Below are positions 17,078 through 25,680 of a stretch of 40,198 nucleotides of DNA, one piece after another. The translations under genes were made by a program, and so were the position numbers. Origin of the DNA: Pseudomonas sp. GM79 (GTDB taxonomy: Bacteria > Pseudomonadota > Gammaproteobacteria > Pseudomonadales > Pseudomonadaceae); assembly GCF_000282495.1 (NCBI RefSeq), contig NZ_AKJE01000085.1, forward strand, positions 1 through 40,198. Direction: 5' to 3'. The notes under the pieces are model-generated. The model was not told the origin of the DNA and made no database searches. It saw nothing but the letters and a program-made list of their open reading frames with translations. Positions within the stretch are counted from its first letter, which is position 1. Each line of letters starts with the position of its first letter.

Positions 17078-19078
17078 TCAGTGGGGCGCGCGAGGGATCG
17101 TCTTGAGCAGCTCTTCTGGGCTGATGTGGCCGACGACCTGCTGCACCACGCTGCCCGGTTGCGGCAGGTCAAGGATGTGCCCCTTCATCTTGCCGATCAC
17201 GTGCATCTCGCAAGGCTTGCAGTCGAACTTCAGCGTCAGCACCTCATCACCATGCACCAGTTGCATCGGCGCGACTTTGGTACGCACGCCGGTGACGCCC
17301 TTGGCCTGTTTGGGGCAGAGGTTGAAGGAGAAACGCAGGCAGTGCTTGGTGATCATCACCGGCACCTCGCCGGTTTCCTCGTGAGCCTCATAGGCAGCGT
17401 CGATCAGCTTGACGCCGTGGCGATGATAGAAGTCGCGGGCTTTCTGGTTGTAGACGTTGGCCAGGAACGACAGGTGCGATTCCGGGTACACCGGTGGCGG
17501 ATTGGTCTCGGCCTTGCGACCACCCCGTGGGAGGGCTTCGATACGGGCCGTGGTCAGCGCTTCGATGACTTCGCGGCGCAAGGCCTTGAGCTGCGAATTG
17601 GGGATGAAATACGCCTGCGGTGCATCCAGCTCAATCGCTGTGGCGTGGTACTGAGTGGTGCCCAGTTGGCCGAGCAGGTCGTGCAATTGCTCCAGCGCCT
17701 GCTCCGGCTTGTTGGCCAGACCGAATGGACCGTCCAGGGCGACACTGGCGCTGACACCTTCCTCGCTGGTGGCCGTCAGCTCCAGGCGATCCTCACGCAG
17801 GCGAGCGACCCAGGCAACACCCACCCGGCGCTCGGCGGAGGTCTTGAGCAGGGCCTGCTGCCAGTTGTGGTCGAGGTTGCGGCTCAGCGGGTGATTCGGT
17901 CGCAACTGGTGCAACCCCTTGGGCATCTCATTGGGCTCCACACGATAGCGGTAGCGCTTTTCCCCGTCCTCTTCGAACTCGCCCTTCGGCTCGGCGATGT
18001 TGGTACGCCAGCCCACGACTTCACGCTTGACCAGCACATTGAGGCCGTCGCCGTTGGACAGCGGTTCGTGGGTGACCACCAGCAGATCGCGCTTGCCGAC
18101 TTTCTCCACCACGCCCACCGGCAGGCCGGTGAAGGTCGGTGTGTCGAAGGCGCCGATGTCGATCTTGCGGTCGCTGACGAAGTAGTCGGTGCTGCCACGG
18201 TGGAAGGTCTTTTCCGGATCGGGCAGGAAAAAGTGCGCGGTGCGGCCGCTGGACGCGCGGGCCAGGTCCGGGCGGTCTTCGAGGACATCGTCCAGGCGCT
18301 GGCGATACCAGGCGGTGATGTTCTTCACATAGCCCATGTCTTTGTAGCGACCCTCGATCTTGAACGAGCGCACGCCGGCTTCCACCAGCGCGCGGATGTT
18401 GGCGCTCTGGTTGTTGTCCTTCATCGACAGCAAGTGTTTTTCGTAAGCGATTACACCGCCTTTTTCGTCCTTGAGGGTGTACGGCAAGCGGCAAGCCTGG
18501 GAGCAGTCGCCACGGTTGGCGCTCCGACCAGTCTGCGCATGGGAAATATTGCACTGGCCGGAGAACGCCACGCACAGTGCGCCATGGATGAAGAATTCGA
18601 TCGCCGCATCGGTTTCGTCGGCGATGGCGCGGATCTCCTGGAGGTTCAGCTCGCGGGCCAGTACCAATTGGGAGAAGCCAGCCTGGTCGAGGAACTTAGC
18701 CCGCGCCAGGGTGCGGATGTCGGTCTGGGTGCTGGCGTGCAACTCGATCGGCGGAATGTCCAGCTCCATCACGCCCAGGTCCTGGACGATCAGTGCGTCG
18801 ACACCGGCGTCGTACAACTGGTGGATCAGCTTGCGGGCTGGCTCCAACTCGTTGTCGTGCAGGATCGTGTTGATGGTGGTGAAGACCCGGGCGTGGTAGC
18901 GACGGGCGAATTCCACCAATTGGGCGATATCGCTCACCTCGTTACAGGCGTTGTGGCGGGCACCGAAACTCGGGCCCCCGATGTACACGGCATCGGCGCC
19001 ATGCAGGATGGCCTCGCGGGCGATGGCCACGTCGCGGGCGGGGCTGAGCAATTCCAGGTGATGTTTGGGCAGGGACAT
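17078..19078 (-). CDS. rlhA: 23S rRNA C2501 5-hydroxycytidine synthase (U32 'peptidase' family)
   Basis: A 666-residue protein of the U32 family. The N-terminal TIM-barrel-like region begins LELLSPARDVAIAREAILHGADAVYIGG. The family signature FFIHGALCVAFSGQCNISHAQTGRSANRGDCSQAC (163-196) supplies Cys169, Cys176, Cys192 and Cys196, candidates for an iron-sulfur site. Length and architecture match E. coli RlhA (formerly YdcP, about 650 residues), which hydroxylates C2501 of 23S rRNA using a prephenate-derived factor; despite the family name it is not known to be a protease. The C-terminal half contains a further KFDCKPC motif. A TACAAT candidate -10 lies at 19115-19120 on the - strand without a good -35. 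Transcribed alone. Confidence 0.85.
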   Translation of the reverse strand: MSLPKHHLELLSPARDVAIAREAILHGADAVYIGGPSFGARHNACNEVSDIAQLVEFARRYHARVFTTINTILHDNELEPARKLIHQLYDAGVDALIVQDLGVMELDIPPIELHASTQTDIRTLARAKFLDQAGFSQLVLARELNLQEIRAIADETDAAIEFFIHGALCVAFSGQCNISHAQTGRSANRGDCSQACRLPYTLKDEKGGVIAYEKHLLSMKDNNQSANIRALVEAGVRSFKIEGRYKDMGYVKNITAWYRQRLDDVLEDRPDLARASSGRTAHFFLPDPEKTFHRGSTDYFVSDRKIDIGAFDTPTFTGLPVGVVEKVGKRDLLVVTHEPLSNGDGLNVLVKREVVGWRTNIAEPKGEFEEDGEKRYRYRVEPNEMPKGLHQLRPNHPLSRNLDHNWQQALLKTSAERRVGVAWVARLREDRLELTATSEEGVSASVALDGPFGLANKPEQALEQLHDLLGQLGTTQYHATAIELDAPQAYFIPNSQLKALRREVIEALTTARIEALPRGGRKAETNPPPVYPESHLSFLANVYNQKARDFYHRHGVKLIDAAYEAHEETGEVPVMITKHCLRFSFNLCPKQAKGVTGVRTKVAPMQLVHGDEVLTLKFDCKPCEMHVIGKMKGHILDLPQPGSVVQQVVGHISPEELLKTIPRAPH

Positions 19079-19219
19079 ATTTTTTTAGTCGGGCTTGTCA
19101 CGGTCGAGGTGCGCATTGTAGCGGCGAAATGTTTGATCGGCACCCGTATGCTGCCCGATGGCGACTGCTTACTGAGCAGGGCTGCCGGATAAAGCCGCTG
19201 CCAACGGGACTTTTTTGGC

Positions 19220-19255
19220 AAAAAAAATGGACCTCTTTTCAGAGGTCCATTTTTT
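19220..19255. terminator. Bidirectional rho-independent terminator
   Basis: ATGGACCTCT (19227-19236) and AGAGGTCCAT (19241-19250) form a perfect 10-bp stem with a 4-nt loop, flanked by an A-run (19220-19227) and T-run (19251-19255). On the - strand it ends the peptide-transporter operon, whose last stop is at 19311. Confidence 0.92.
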
Positions 19256-19310
19256 ATTTCTGGATCAGTCCGGGTTGCGCTGGAGCTGCTTGCTTCAGCG
19301 CAACGATTGC

Positions 19311-20825
19311 TCAGTTCTTCACCGTTTCCTCAAGAGAGAAGCGCCCCAGTGGATTCTGCTGGAAGTTTTCGATGTTCTTGCGCGAAATGTTGATGTAAGG
19401 GCTGTAGTAAAGGTCGATCCAGTTGACGTCATTTTTGGCGATCTTCTGCAGGTCGACGTACATCTGTTCACGCTTGGCCGGGGCCGCTTCAATGCGGGCA
19501 GCCGATACCAGATCCTTGACCTTGTCGTTCTTGTAGCGGGTCATGTAGTTCATGTTGGTGTCGTGGCCCAGAACGAACGTGGTCTTCTGGTCCGGGTCGA
19601 GGATGTCGTTGGTCCAGTACATCACGGACAGGTCGTAGTCACCGTCGACCAGCATCTGCCAGCTCTGGGTGGGGTCGACCTTTTGCAGGGTGGCGGTCAC
19701 ACCGACGGCCGCCAGTTGCTGTTGAACCAGCACGGCAATCTGCTCATCGGCTTCATTACCGGCGTTAACCACATAGTTCAGCTTCATGCCCGCTGCGCCG
19801 GCATCGATCAGCATCTGCTTGGCTTTGGCCGGGTCGAATGGACGCTTCCGGTTGTCGGCGTAGTGGTAAAGCGAGCCCTTGGGGATGTAGGAGTACGCCT
19901 CCTGACCATGGCCGAAGGTGACGGTATCGACCACCGACTTCTTGTCGATTGCCATGTCCAGTGCCTGACGGACTTCAGGCTTGGCCAGTAAGCCGTGCTC
20001 ATGGTTGATCAGCAGGTGATCTTCCCGAGTGGAAGGGTCGGAGTGGATGGTCAGGTTGGGATCCTTGCGCAGCGCATCGACTCGCGAAAACGGTACGAAA
20101 ATCGCCGTATCCAGCTCACCTGCCTGCACCTTGAGCATCCGGGTATTGTCGTCAGGAATAGAGATCCACTCCACGCCATCCAGGCTGACCTTGTCGGCCT
20201 GCCAGAAATTCGGGTTCTTCTCCAGCTTCACGCGGTCGCCACGCAGCCATTCCTTGACAAAAAATGCCCCTGAGACCACTGGCTCCTGAGCATAGGCATC
20301 TTCGCCCATGCGGGTCATGGCCTTCTGCGAGAGCACCGACACGGTCGGCGAGGCCAGTTGCGAGAGGAACGGTACCGACGGGGTAGTCAGGGTAACGACC
20401 AGGGTCTGTGGATCGGCCGCTTTCGCCGTGTCGATCAGTTTGTAGGCATCGCTCCACAGCGAGGCCTTGTTATCACGAGTACGCAACAGACTGAATGCCG
20501 CATCATCGGCCGTGATCGGCGAGCCGTCGGAGAATTTCGCCGCGCGCATTTTGAAGGTGTAGGTCAGACCATCGTCGGAGACTTTCCAGCTTTCAGCCAG
20601 GCCGGGTTCCATCTTGCTGCCGGCCTTGTCGACTCGGATCAGTGTGTCGTAGACATTGGAAAACACCCAGGTGTCGCGGTTTTGCGCACTTTTGATCGGG
20701 TCGAACGTGGTGCTTTCTTCGCGGCAACCGATGGTGAGTACACCCGCCGCCTGAGCAATGCCGCTGGCAAGGGTGCAAGCGGTCAATGTGGCTGCGGCGA
20801 GCAATTTCAAATGCCTGGATCTCAT
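19311..20825 (-). CDS. Peptide ABC transporter periplasmic binding protein (DppA/OppA family)
   Basis: A 504-residue family 5 extracellular solute-binding protein. The signal peptide is MRSRHLKLLAAATLTACTLASGIAQAA. Family features include VLTIGCREESTTFDPIKS, the NVYDTLIRVDKAGSKMEPGLAESWKVSDDGLTYTFKMR segment, and FPKP-like late blocks typical of DppA homologues. The ATG at 20825 has AAGGAG seven nt upstream; a TTG six bases earlier is unlikely. Unusually for this class it is the last gene of its operon, 33 nt after the second ATPase, and ends before a strong terminator. In the PipR context it would capture the plant-derived or peptide inducer for import. Ligand unknown from sequence. Confidence 0.92.
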   Translation of the reverse strand: MRSRHLKLLAAATLTACTLASGIAQAAGVLTIGCREESTTFDPIKSAQNRDTWVFSNVYDTLIRVDKAGSKMEPGLAESWKVSDDGLTYTFKMRAAKFSDGSPITADDAAFSLLRTRDNKASLWSDAYKLIDTAKAADPQTLVVTLTTPSVPFLSQLASPTVSVLSQKAMTRMGEDAYAQEPVVSGAFFVKEWLRGDRVKLEKNPNFWQADKVSLDGVEWISIPDDNTRMLKVQAGELDTAIFVPFSRVDALRKDPNLTIHSDPSTREDHLLINHEHGLLAKPEVRQALDMAIDKKSVVDTVTFGHGQEAYSYIPKGSLYHYADNRKRPFDPAKAKQMLIDAGAAGMKLNYVVNAGNEADEQIAVLVQQQLAAVGVTATLQKVDPTQSWQMLVDGDYDLSVMYWTNDILDPDQKTTFVLGHDTNMNYMTRYKNDKVKDLVSAARIEAAPAKREQMYVDLQKIAKNDVNWIDLYYSPYINISRKNIENFQQNPLGRFSLEETVKN

Positions 20826-20858
20826 GGTCAAACTCCTTCTTGATGAGTACGTGGTTTT

Positions 20859-21830
20859 TTAAAACAGAGGCTCCTCGAGCACGCAGTCGTAACGGCGAGC
20901 GTCGAGTTGACGGGTAGGGGGCGCCACCTGGCTACAAGTGGCACGAACGTAGCGACAGCGTGGGTGAAAGGCGCAACCGGATGGCAACTGCAAAGGGCTG
21001 GGCGGTTCACCAGGCAAAGGGTCGGTGGGTAGCGCCCGGGCCGGATCGATTTCTGGAATCGACTGGATCAGCGCGGCGGTATAGGGATGTCGCGGGGAGC
21101 GAAATACTTCTTCCACCGGTCCTTCTTCGACGATCTTGCCCAGGTACATCACCGCCACCCGATCACAGAGCCGGCGAACGATCGCCAGATCATGGGCAAT
21201 GAACACAATCGCCAGGTTCATGCGCTGGCGCAGCTCCAGCAGCAAGTTGATGATCTGCCCCTGGATGGACACGTCCAGCGCGGCCACGCATTCATCGGCG
21301 ACGATCAGGCGCGGCTCCACGGCCAGCGCACGGGCGATCCCGACACGCTGGCATTGGCCACCGCTCAAGGCGTGTGGTTTGCGGGCGGCCAATTCGGGGC
21401 GCAGCCCAACCAAAGTCAGCAGTTCATCGACACGGGCGGCAATCAGCGATTCCGGCACCTTGCGTTGTACCCGGAGCACTTCTGCCAGGGTCTGGCCGAT
21501 GCTCAGGCGTGGATTGAGGGCGGCGTAAGGGTCTTGGAAAACCATCGCCGTCTCATGACGCAGCCGCGTGATATCGACTTTCCCGGCATGGGCCATGTCG
21601 ATGCCGTCGAACAGCACCTGCCCGGCGTAAATCTCGTTGAGGTGCAGGATCGCTCGCCCCAGGCTGCTTTTACCGCTGCCCGACTCGCCGACCAGCCCGA
21701 GCGTTTCACCCGCCGAGAGGGTCAGCGAGACGCCGTTGACCGCCGTCAGCCATTGTCGGTTTATGCCCATTAGACCAGTGCCCGGCGCGGCGAAGCGCAC
21801 ATGCAAATCCTTGACCTTGAGCAGGGTCAT
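20859..21830 (-). CDS. Peptide ABC transporter ATP-binding protein (DppF-like)
   Basis: A 323-residue ATPase with Walker A GESGSGKSS, signature LSGGQCQRV, Walker B LIVADE followed by CVAALDVSIQ (the usual Pro after the Glu is Cys here), and FIAHD. The C-terminus has the oligopeptide-transporter extension with CAFHPRCRYVRATCS cysteines, which in related NikE/OppF-type ATPases are suspected to bind an iron-sulfur cluster. The start at 21830 (MTLLKVKDL) overlaps the stop of the other ATPase as ATGA; longer reading in the same frame is out-of-frame shadow of that gene. Forms a heterodimer with the DppD-like subunit. Confidence 0.92.
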   Translation of the reverse strand: MTLLKVKDLHVRFAAPGTGLMGINRQWLTAVNGVSLTLSAGETLGLVGESGSGKSSLGRAILHLNEIYAGQVLFDGIDMAHAGKVDITRLRHETAMVFQDPYAALNPRLSIGQTLAEVLRVQRKVPESLIAARVDELLTLVGLRPELAARKPHALSGGQCQRVGIARALAVEPRLIVADECVAALDVSIQGQIINLLLELRQRMNLAIVFIAHDLAIVRRLCDRVAVMYLGKIVEEGPVEEVFRSPRHPYTAALIQSIPEIDPARALPTDPLPGEPPSPLQLPSGCAFHPRCRYVRATCSQVAPPTRQLDARRYDCVLEEPLF

Positions 21831-22813
21831 GAGCGGTCTCCGGCAGCCAAGGGGTAATGGCAAGCGATGCGGTGTCCATGGCTGACGGGCTGCAAACCCG
21901 GCATCAGTGTTGTGCATCGGTTGCCGATTTGCTGGCAACGCGGATTGAAGCGGCAACCCTGGGGCAGGGCGTCGAGCAGGGGCGGTTGCCCGGCGATGGT
22001 TTTGAGCAATGCGTGACCGTGACTGGTGGCCGGCTGACAGTCGATCAACCCCGCAGTGTAAGGATGGCGCGGATGGGCCAGCACCTCGTGCTTGTTGCCG
22101 TGCTCGCACAAGCGTCCGGCGTACATCACCGCAATCGAGTCGCAGGTCTGCGCAACGACCCCCAGGTCATGGGTGATCATGATGATCGACAGGCCACGCT
22201 GGTCGCGCAGATCGAGCAATAGGCGCAGGATCTGCGCTTGCACCGTGACGTCGAGGGCGGTGGTCGGTTCGTCGGCGATCAGCACGTTCGGGTTGCAACC
22301 CAGTGCCACGGCGATCATCGCTCGCTGGCGCATGCCGCCGGAAAATTCGTGAGGGTAACTGTCGATTCGCCGCTGCGGATCGGGAATGCCCACTTGCCGG
22401 AGTACGTCGATGGCCTGGGCGCGGGCCTCACGCTTGCTGGCGCCTTGGTGCAGACGAATACCTTCGCCAATCTGCTCGCCGATGCGCATCAACGGGTCGA
22501 GATGGCTGCTGGGGTTCTGGAAAATCATCCCCAATTGACGCCCACGCATGCGGCGCATGCCGGCCTCGTCCAGGCGCAACAGATTTTCCCCGGCCAGTTG
22601 CACGGCTGTGCCTTCGACACGCAGGTTCGGCGACGGCAACAGTCTCATTAAACCGCGACAAGCCATGGTCTTGCCGGAGCCGCTTTCCCCCACCAGTCCG
22701 AGCACTTCACCTTCGGCCAGATCAAAAGACAAGCGGTCCACCAGCGTCACCTCGTGCTCACCCTTGCGGGCGATAACGCTGAGCTCTTCGACCTTCAGCA
22801 CAGGCGCACTCAC
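21827..22813 (-). CDS. Peptide ABC transporter ATP-binding protein (DppD-like)
   Basis: A 328-residue ATPase with Walker A GESGSGKTM, signature FSGGMRQRA, Walker B VLIADEPTTALDVTVQ and MITHD. The C-terminal extension carries CRFNPRCQQIGNRC, the cysteine motif of Dpp/Opp-type ATPases. It overlaps the DppC-like permease gene by 4 nt and the DppF-like gene by 4 nt, so all transporter subunits should be translated together. Energises import of peptides or peptide-like signals. Confidence 0.93.
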   Translation of the reverse strand: MSAPVLKVEELSVIARKGEHEVTLVDRLSFDLAEGEVLGLVGESGSGKTMACRGLMRLLPSPNLRVEGTAVQLAGENLLRLDEAGMRRMRGRQLGMIFQNPSSHLDPLMRIGEQIGEGIRLHQGASKREARAQAIDVLRQVGIPDPQRRIDSYPHEFSGGMRQRAMIAVALGCNPNVLIADEPTTALDVTVQAQILRLLLDLRDQRGLSIIMITHDLGVVAQTCDSIAVMYAGRLCEHGNKHEVLAHPRHPYTAGLIDCQPATSHGHALLKTIAGQPPLLDALPQGCRFNPRCQQIGNRCTTLMPGLQPVSHGHRIACHYPLAAGDRS

Positions 22814-23664
22814 GAGCGTTCACCCAAGTGTTCGGCAACAGCGTCGGCCAACAGGCTGAAGCCCATGGCCAGGGTGACGATCGCCAATCCCGGGAAGGTG
22901 CAGATCCACCAGGCGGAAGTAATGAAGCTCTGGCCTTCGGCGACCATCGTGCCCCACTCGGCAGTCGGTGGTTGAACCCCGAGGCCGAGGTAACTGACCG
23001 CTGCGCCGTTGAGCAATACCAGCACCGCATCGGACATGGAAAACACGATCGAACCGAACATCGCGTTCGGCAGCAGGTGCCTGAACAGAATGCGCCCATG
23101 ACCGAAGCCGAGGCTTTTGGCGGCCAGGGCAAAATCGCTTTCCTTGAGTATCAGGATCTGCGAGCGGATCAAGCGTGCGTAGGACACCCAGCCCACGAGT
23201 GCCATGGCGATATAGAAACTCATCAGGCCGGGACCGAGGATCGCCATGATCGCCAGCATTAACACCAGGAACGGGAAGGCCAGGATGATATCGATCAGGC
23301 GCATACAGAACGTGTCGAAACGCCCGCCGATGTAGCCGGACAAAGCCCCGACACACGTGCCGATCAGAAACGGGAAAATCACCCCGATGACCGCCAGTTG
23401 CAAATCGATGCGGGCTGACCAGATCACTCGAGACAAAACGTCGCGGCCAAAATTGTCAGTGCCGAACGGGTGGGCCAGATGGGGCGCCAGCAAGCGAATA
23501 TCAGTGTTCTGGGCGATTGGATCGAAGGGTGCGATCCAGGGCGCGAAGATCGCCAGCACCAGCCAACCGAACAGGATTGTCAGGCCCAATCCCATTGCCA
23601 ATCGAGGGTTGCGCAAACCCAGGCGCAGGTTCAGTCGGGGGACCGTCGTTGCCTGGCTGCTCAT
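22810..23664 (-). CDS. Peptide ABC transporter permease (DppC-like)
   Basis: A 284-residue permease with an N-terminal OppC-type segment (NPRLAMGLGLTILFGWLVLAIFAPWIAPFDPIAQ) and the HPFGTDNFGRDVLSRVIWSARIDLQLAV motif characteristic of DppC/OppC/NikC. The EAA-like loop is YARLIRSQILILKESDFALAAKSLGFGHGRILFRHLLPN. About six membrane segments. Four-nt overlaps with both neighbours. Confidence 0.93.
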   Translation of the reverse strand: MSSQATTVPRLNLRLGLRNPRLAMGLGLTILFGWLVLAIFAPWIAPFDPIAQNTDIRLLAPHLAHPFGTDNFGRDVLSRVIWSARIDLQLAVIGVIFPFLIGTCVGALSGYIGGRFDTFCMRLIDIILAFPFLVLMLAIMAILGPGLMSFYIAMALVGWVSYARLIRSQILILKESDFALAAKSLGFGHGRILFRHLLPNAMFGSIVFSMSDAVLVLLNGAAVSYLGLGVQPPTAEWGTMVAEGQSFITSAWWICTFPGLAIVTLAMGFSLLADAVAEHLGERS

Positions 23665-24608
23665 CGGATTTTCACGCGTGGATCGATGGCGACTGTCACC
23701 ACGTCGGCGAGAAAGTTTACCGCCACAGTGGCGCAGGCCAGCACCATCGCCACGCCCTGGACCACCATATAGTCACGGGTGAAGATGCCTCGGACCAATA
23801 ACTGGCCGATCCCGGGAATGGCGAACAGACTCTCGATGACCACCGTGCCGCTGATCAGCCAGCCGATGTTCACCGCCAGCAGGTTGACGGCGGGTACGAG
23901 GGAGTTGGGCAGTACATGGCGACGAAACACCACGTTTTCGGGCAGGCCGCGAGCCCGGGCTGCAGTGACATGGTCGGCTTGTAACTCCATCAGCATGCTT
24001 GCCCTCAGGTTACGTATCAATACCGCCGATAACGCCAGGGCAATGGTCAGGCAGGGCAGGACCATGTGATGCAGTTTGTCCGGCCAGGAACGGCCGTAGC
24101 CGGAAACCGGAAACCAGCCCAGTTGTACGCTGAATAGCAGGATCAACATGATCCCCAGCCAAAATGCCGGCATGCCGAGGCCGGCGGTGGTGAACAGGCG
24201 GATCAGGTTGTCGCCCCAACCGCCCTTGTTACGGGCCGCAACGGTGGCCAGCGGCACCGCGATCAACATGGCCAGCAGCACGCTGCCAAGCACCAGAAAC
24301 AACGTGGGCTCGATGCGCGTGCTGATCAGTTTCAAGGCGTCGACCTTGTACAGCAATGACTGGCCGAGATCGCCGTTGAACAGGTTTTTCAGGAAGTAGA
24401 AGTACTGCATCCACAGCGGCTGATCGAGGCCGAACTGAGCGCGCACCCTGAGCAGCCCCTCCGGCGTACTGCGCGAGCCGAGGAGGGCGCGCGCCGGGTC
24501 GCCGGGAATCGAGCGCACCAGCACAAACGTGATGAGACTGATGCCGAACAGCACCGGCAGCAGCTGCAGGGGGCGTGACAGGATGAAACGGTAACGCGAC
24601 AGATTCAT
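23661..24608 (-). CDS. Peptide ABC transporter permease (DppB-like)
   Basis: A 315-residue permease with the DppB/OppB-type start (RPLQLLPVLFGISLITFVLVRSIPGDPARALLG), the EAA loop (ADHVTAARARGLPENVVFRRHVLPNSLVP) and the FAIPGIGQLLVRGIFTRDY motif. About six membrane segments. It follows the hydrolase gene by only 3 nt and overlaps the DppC-like gene by 4 nt, so the importer and hydrolase are one transcription unit. Confidence 0.93.
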   Translation of the reverse strand: MNLSRYRFILSRPLQLLPVLFGISLITFVLVRSIPGDPARALLGSRSTPEGLLRVRAQFGLDQPLWMQYFYFLKNLFNGDLGQSLLYKVDALKLISTRIEPTLFLVLGSVLLAMLIAVPLATVAARNKGGWGDNLIRLFTTAGLGMPAFWLGIMLILLFSVQLGWFPVSGYGRSWPDKLHHMVLPCLTIALALSAVLIRNLRASMLMELQADHVTAARARGLPENVVFRRHVLPNSLVPAVNLLAVNIGWLISGTVVIESLFAIPGIGQLLVRGIFTRDYMVVQGVAMVLACATVAVNFLADVVTVAIDPRVKIR

Positions 24609-24611
24609 CGA

Positions 24612-25499
24612 CTAACCTCGGTGCCGCTGGAGGAAATCCAGTAACACCGGAAAGTAGGCGTGAGGTTCTTCGTAGAAAGGCATGTGGCTGCTGTTGGGGA
24701 ACACATGCAGTGCCGCATCCTTGAGCGCCATTTTCATACGCATGGCACAGGCCGGCGTCAGTTCATCGTGCTGGCCGGTGGTAATCAATACCGGCATGGT
24801 GAAATCGGCCATTTCCTGGAGACGGTTCCAGTTTTTCAGGTTGCCGACGTAGAGAAACTCATTCGGCCCTTGCATGGTTGTGTAGGGCCCCATGTTCCAG
24901 TCGCCCAGAGAGCGCGTGACCGGCGCCGGCCACTCGTCCAGGCGGCAGACGTGGCGATAGTTGAGGAGTGTGATTGCCGCTTGGTATTGGGGGTGATCGA
25001 GGGTGCCCATGGCTTCATGGCGCTGCATCATGGCCACGGTTTCGCTGCCAAGAGCACCACGCAGACGCTCCAGTTCCTGAGACAGGTGCGGGATATCGCC
25101 TACGGTATTTTCCAGAATCAGGGTTTTGAGTGCATGAGGGTGGTAAATGGCATATTCGATCGCCAGCCAGCCGCCCCAGGAGTGCCCCAGCAAATGCACC
25201 CGGCCCAGGTCGAGAGCCTGCCGGACGGTTTCCACCTCAGCGACATAACGGGAAATATCCCACAGGGATGGGTCTTGAGGTCTGTCAGACGCGCCGGTGC
25301 CGAGTTGGTCGAAGGCGACCACGCGCAACCCCTTGTCCTTGAGCCAGCCATGGGCGTCACGCAGATAATCGCAGGGAAGCCCCGGGCCTCCATTGAGGCA
25401 CAGCAGGACTTCATCGCCCTCGCCGAAGCTGTAAACCACCAGATTGTGGCCGTCGACTTCGACGTTATAGTGCTGGTCCGGCTCGATTTCACGCCACAT
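24612..25499 (-). CDS. Proline-iminopeptidase-family alpha/beta hydrolase (PipA/AapA-like, first gene of importer operon)
   Basis: A 295-residue S33-type hydrolase: oxyanion-hole NGGPG (36-40), nucleophile elbow GHSWGG (Ser107), the acid in TTGQHDELTP and the catalytic His in NSSHMPF. No signal peptide, so cytoplasmic. Members remove N-terminal proline or other residues from peptides or cleave amino-acid amides. It is the first gene of the six-gene operon with the peptide importer (AGGGAG before the ATG), divergent from the LuxR solo. In Pseudomonas sp. GM79 the genes next to pipR encode two peptidases (PipA, AapA) and a peptide transporter; which of the two hydrolases here corresponds to which I cannot decide without alignment. 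Likely role: turnover of the imported inducer and use of peptides. Confidence 0.88.
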   Translation of the reverse strand: MWREIEPDQHYNVEVDGHNLVVYSFGEGDEVLLCLNGGPGLPCDYLRDAHGWLKDKGLRVVAFDQLGTGASDRPQDPSLWDISRYVAEVETVRQALDLGRVHLLGHSWGGWLAIEYAIYHPHALKTLILENTVGDIPHLSQELERLRGALGSETVAMMQRHEAMGTLDHPQYQAAITLLNYRHVCRLDEWPAPVTRSLGDWNMGPYTTMQGPNEFLYVGNLKNWNRLQEMADFTMPVLITTGQHDELTPACAMRMKMALKDAALHVFPNSSHMPFYEEPHAYFPVLLDFLQRHRG

Positions 25500-25554
25500 C
25501 GCAACTCTCCCTTTTATGATGCTGACCGGTTCGGATGCAAACTAAATGGCCTAC

Positions 25555-25567
25555 CTTACTGAGTAAG
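25555..25567. promoter_or_regulatory. CTTAC-TGA-GTAAG palindrome in the importer operon promoter region
   Basis: Two perfect 5-bp arms around TGA, about 20 nt downstream (for the - strand operon) of the lux-box-like element. It overlaps the expected -10 zone of the operon. It might be a second operator or only a fortuitous hairpin. Confidence 0.35.
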
Positions 25568-25580
25568 TCATGTGCCCAAA

Positions 25581-25600
25581 AGCTAGTATTTGTTATAGGT
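25581..25600 (-). promoter_or_regulatory. Lux-box-like element upstream of the hydrolase/importer operon
   Basis: Read on the - strand: ACCTATAACAAATACTAGCT. It has the 20-bp lux-box form NNCTA-N10-TAGNN and shares ACCTAT...CTAG.T with the box at 26452-26471, in the same orientation relative to its target. It lies 82 nt before the operon's first codon and 81 nt before the LuxR-solo ATG, so it could also serve autoregulation. Confidence 0.6.
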
Positions 25601-25680
25601 TTGGTCTGGCAGTCCCTCGCCGAGGCGTGGCATTCTACGTGCTGAATTTCAGGATTGAAATTAATTACGGAGCGCAATGG

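Noticed and set aside
17081..19192. A 703-residue open frame on the + strand
   Set aside because: Mirror frame of rlhA caused by its strong codon bias; the - strand product has clear U32-family motifs and conserved cysteines.
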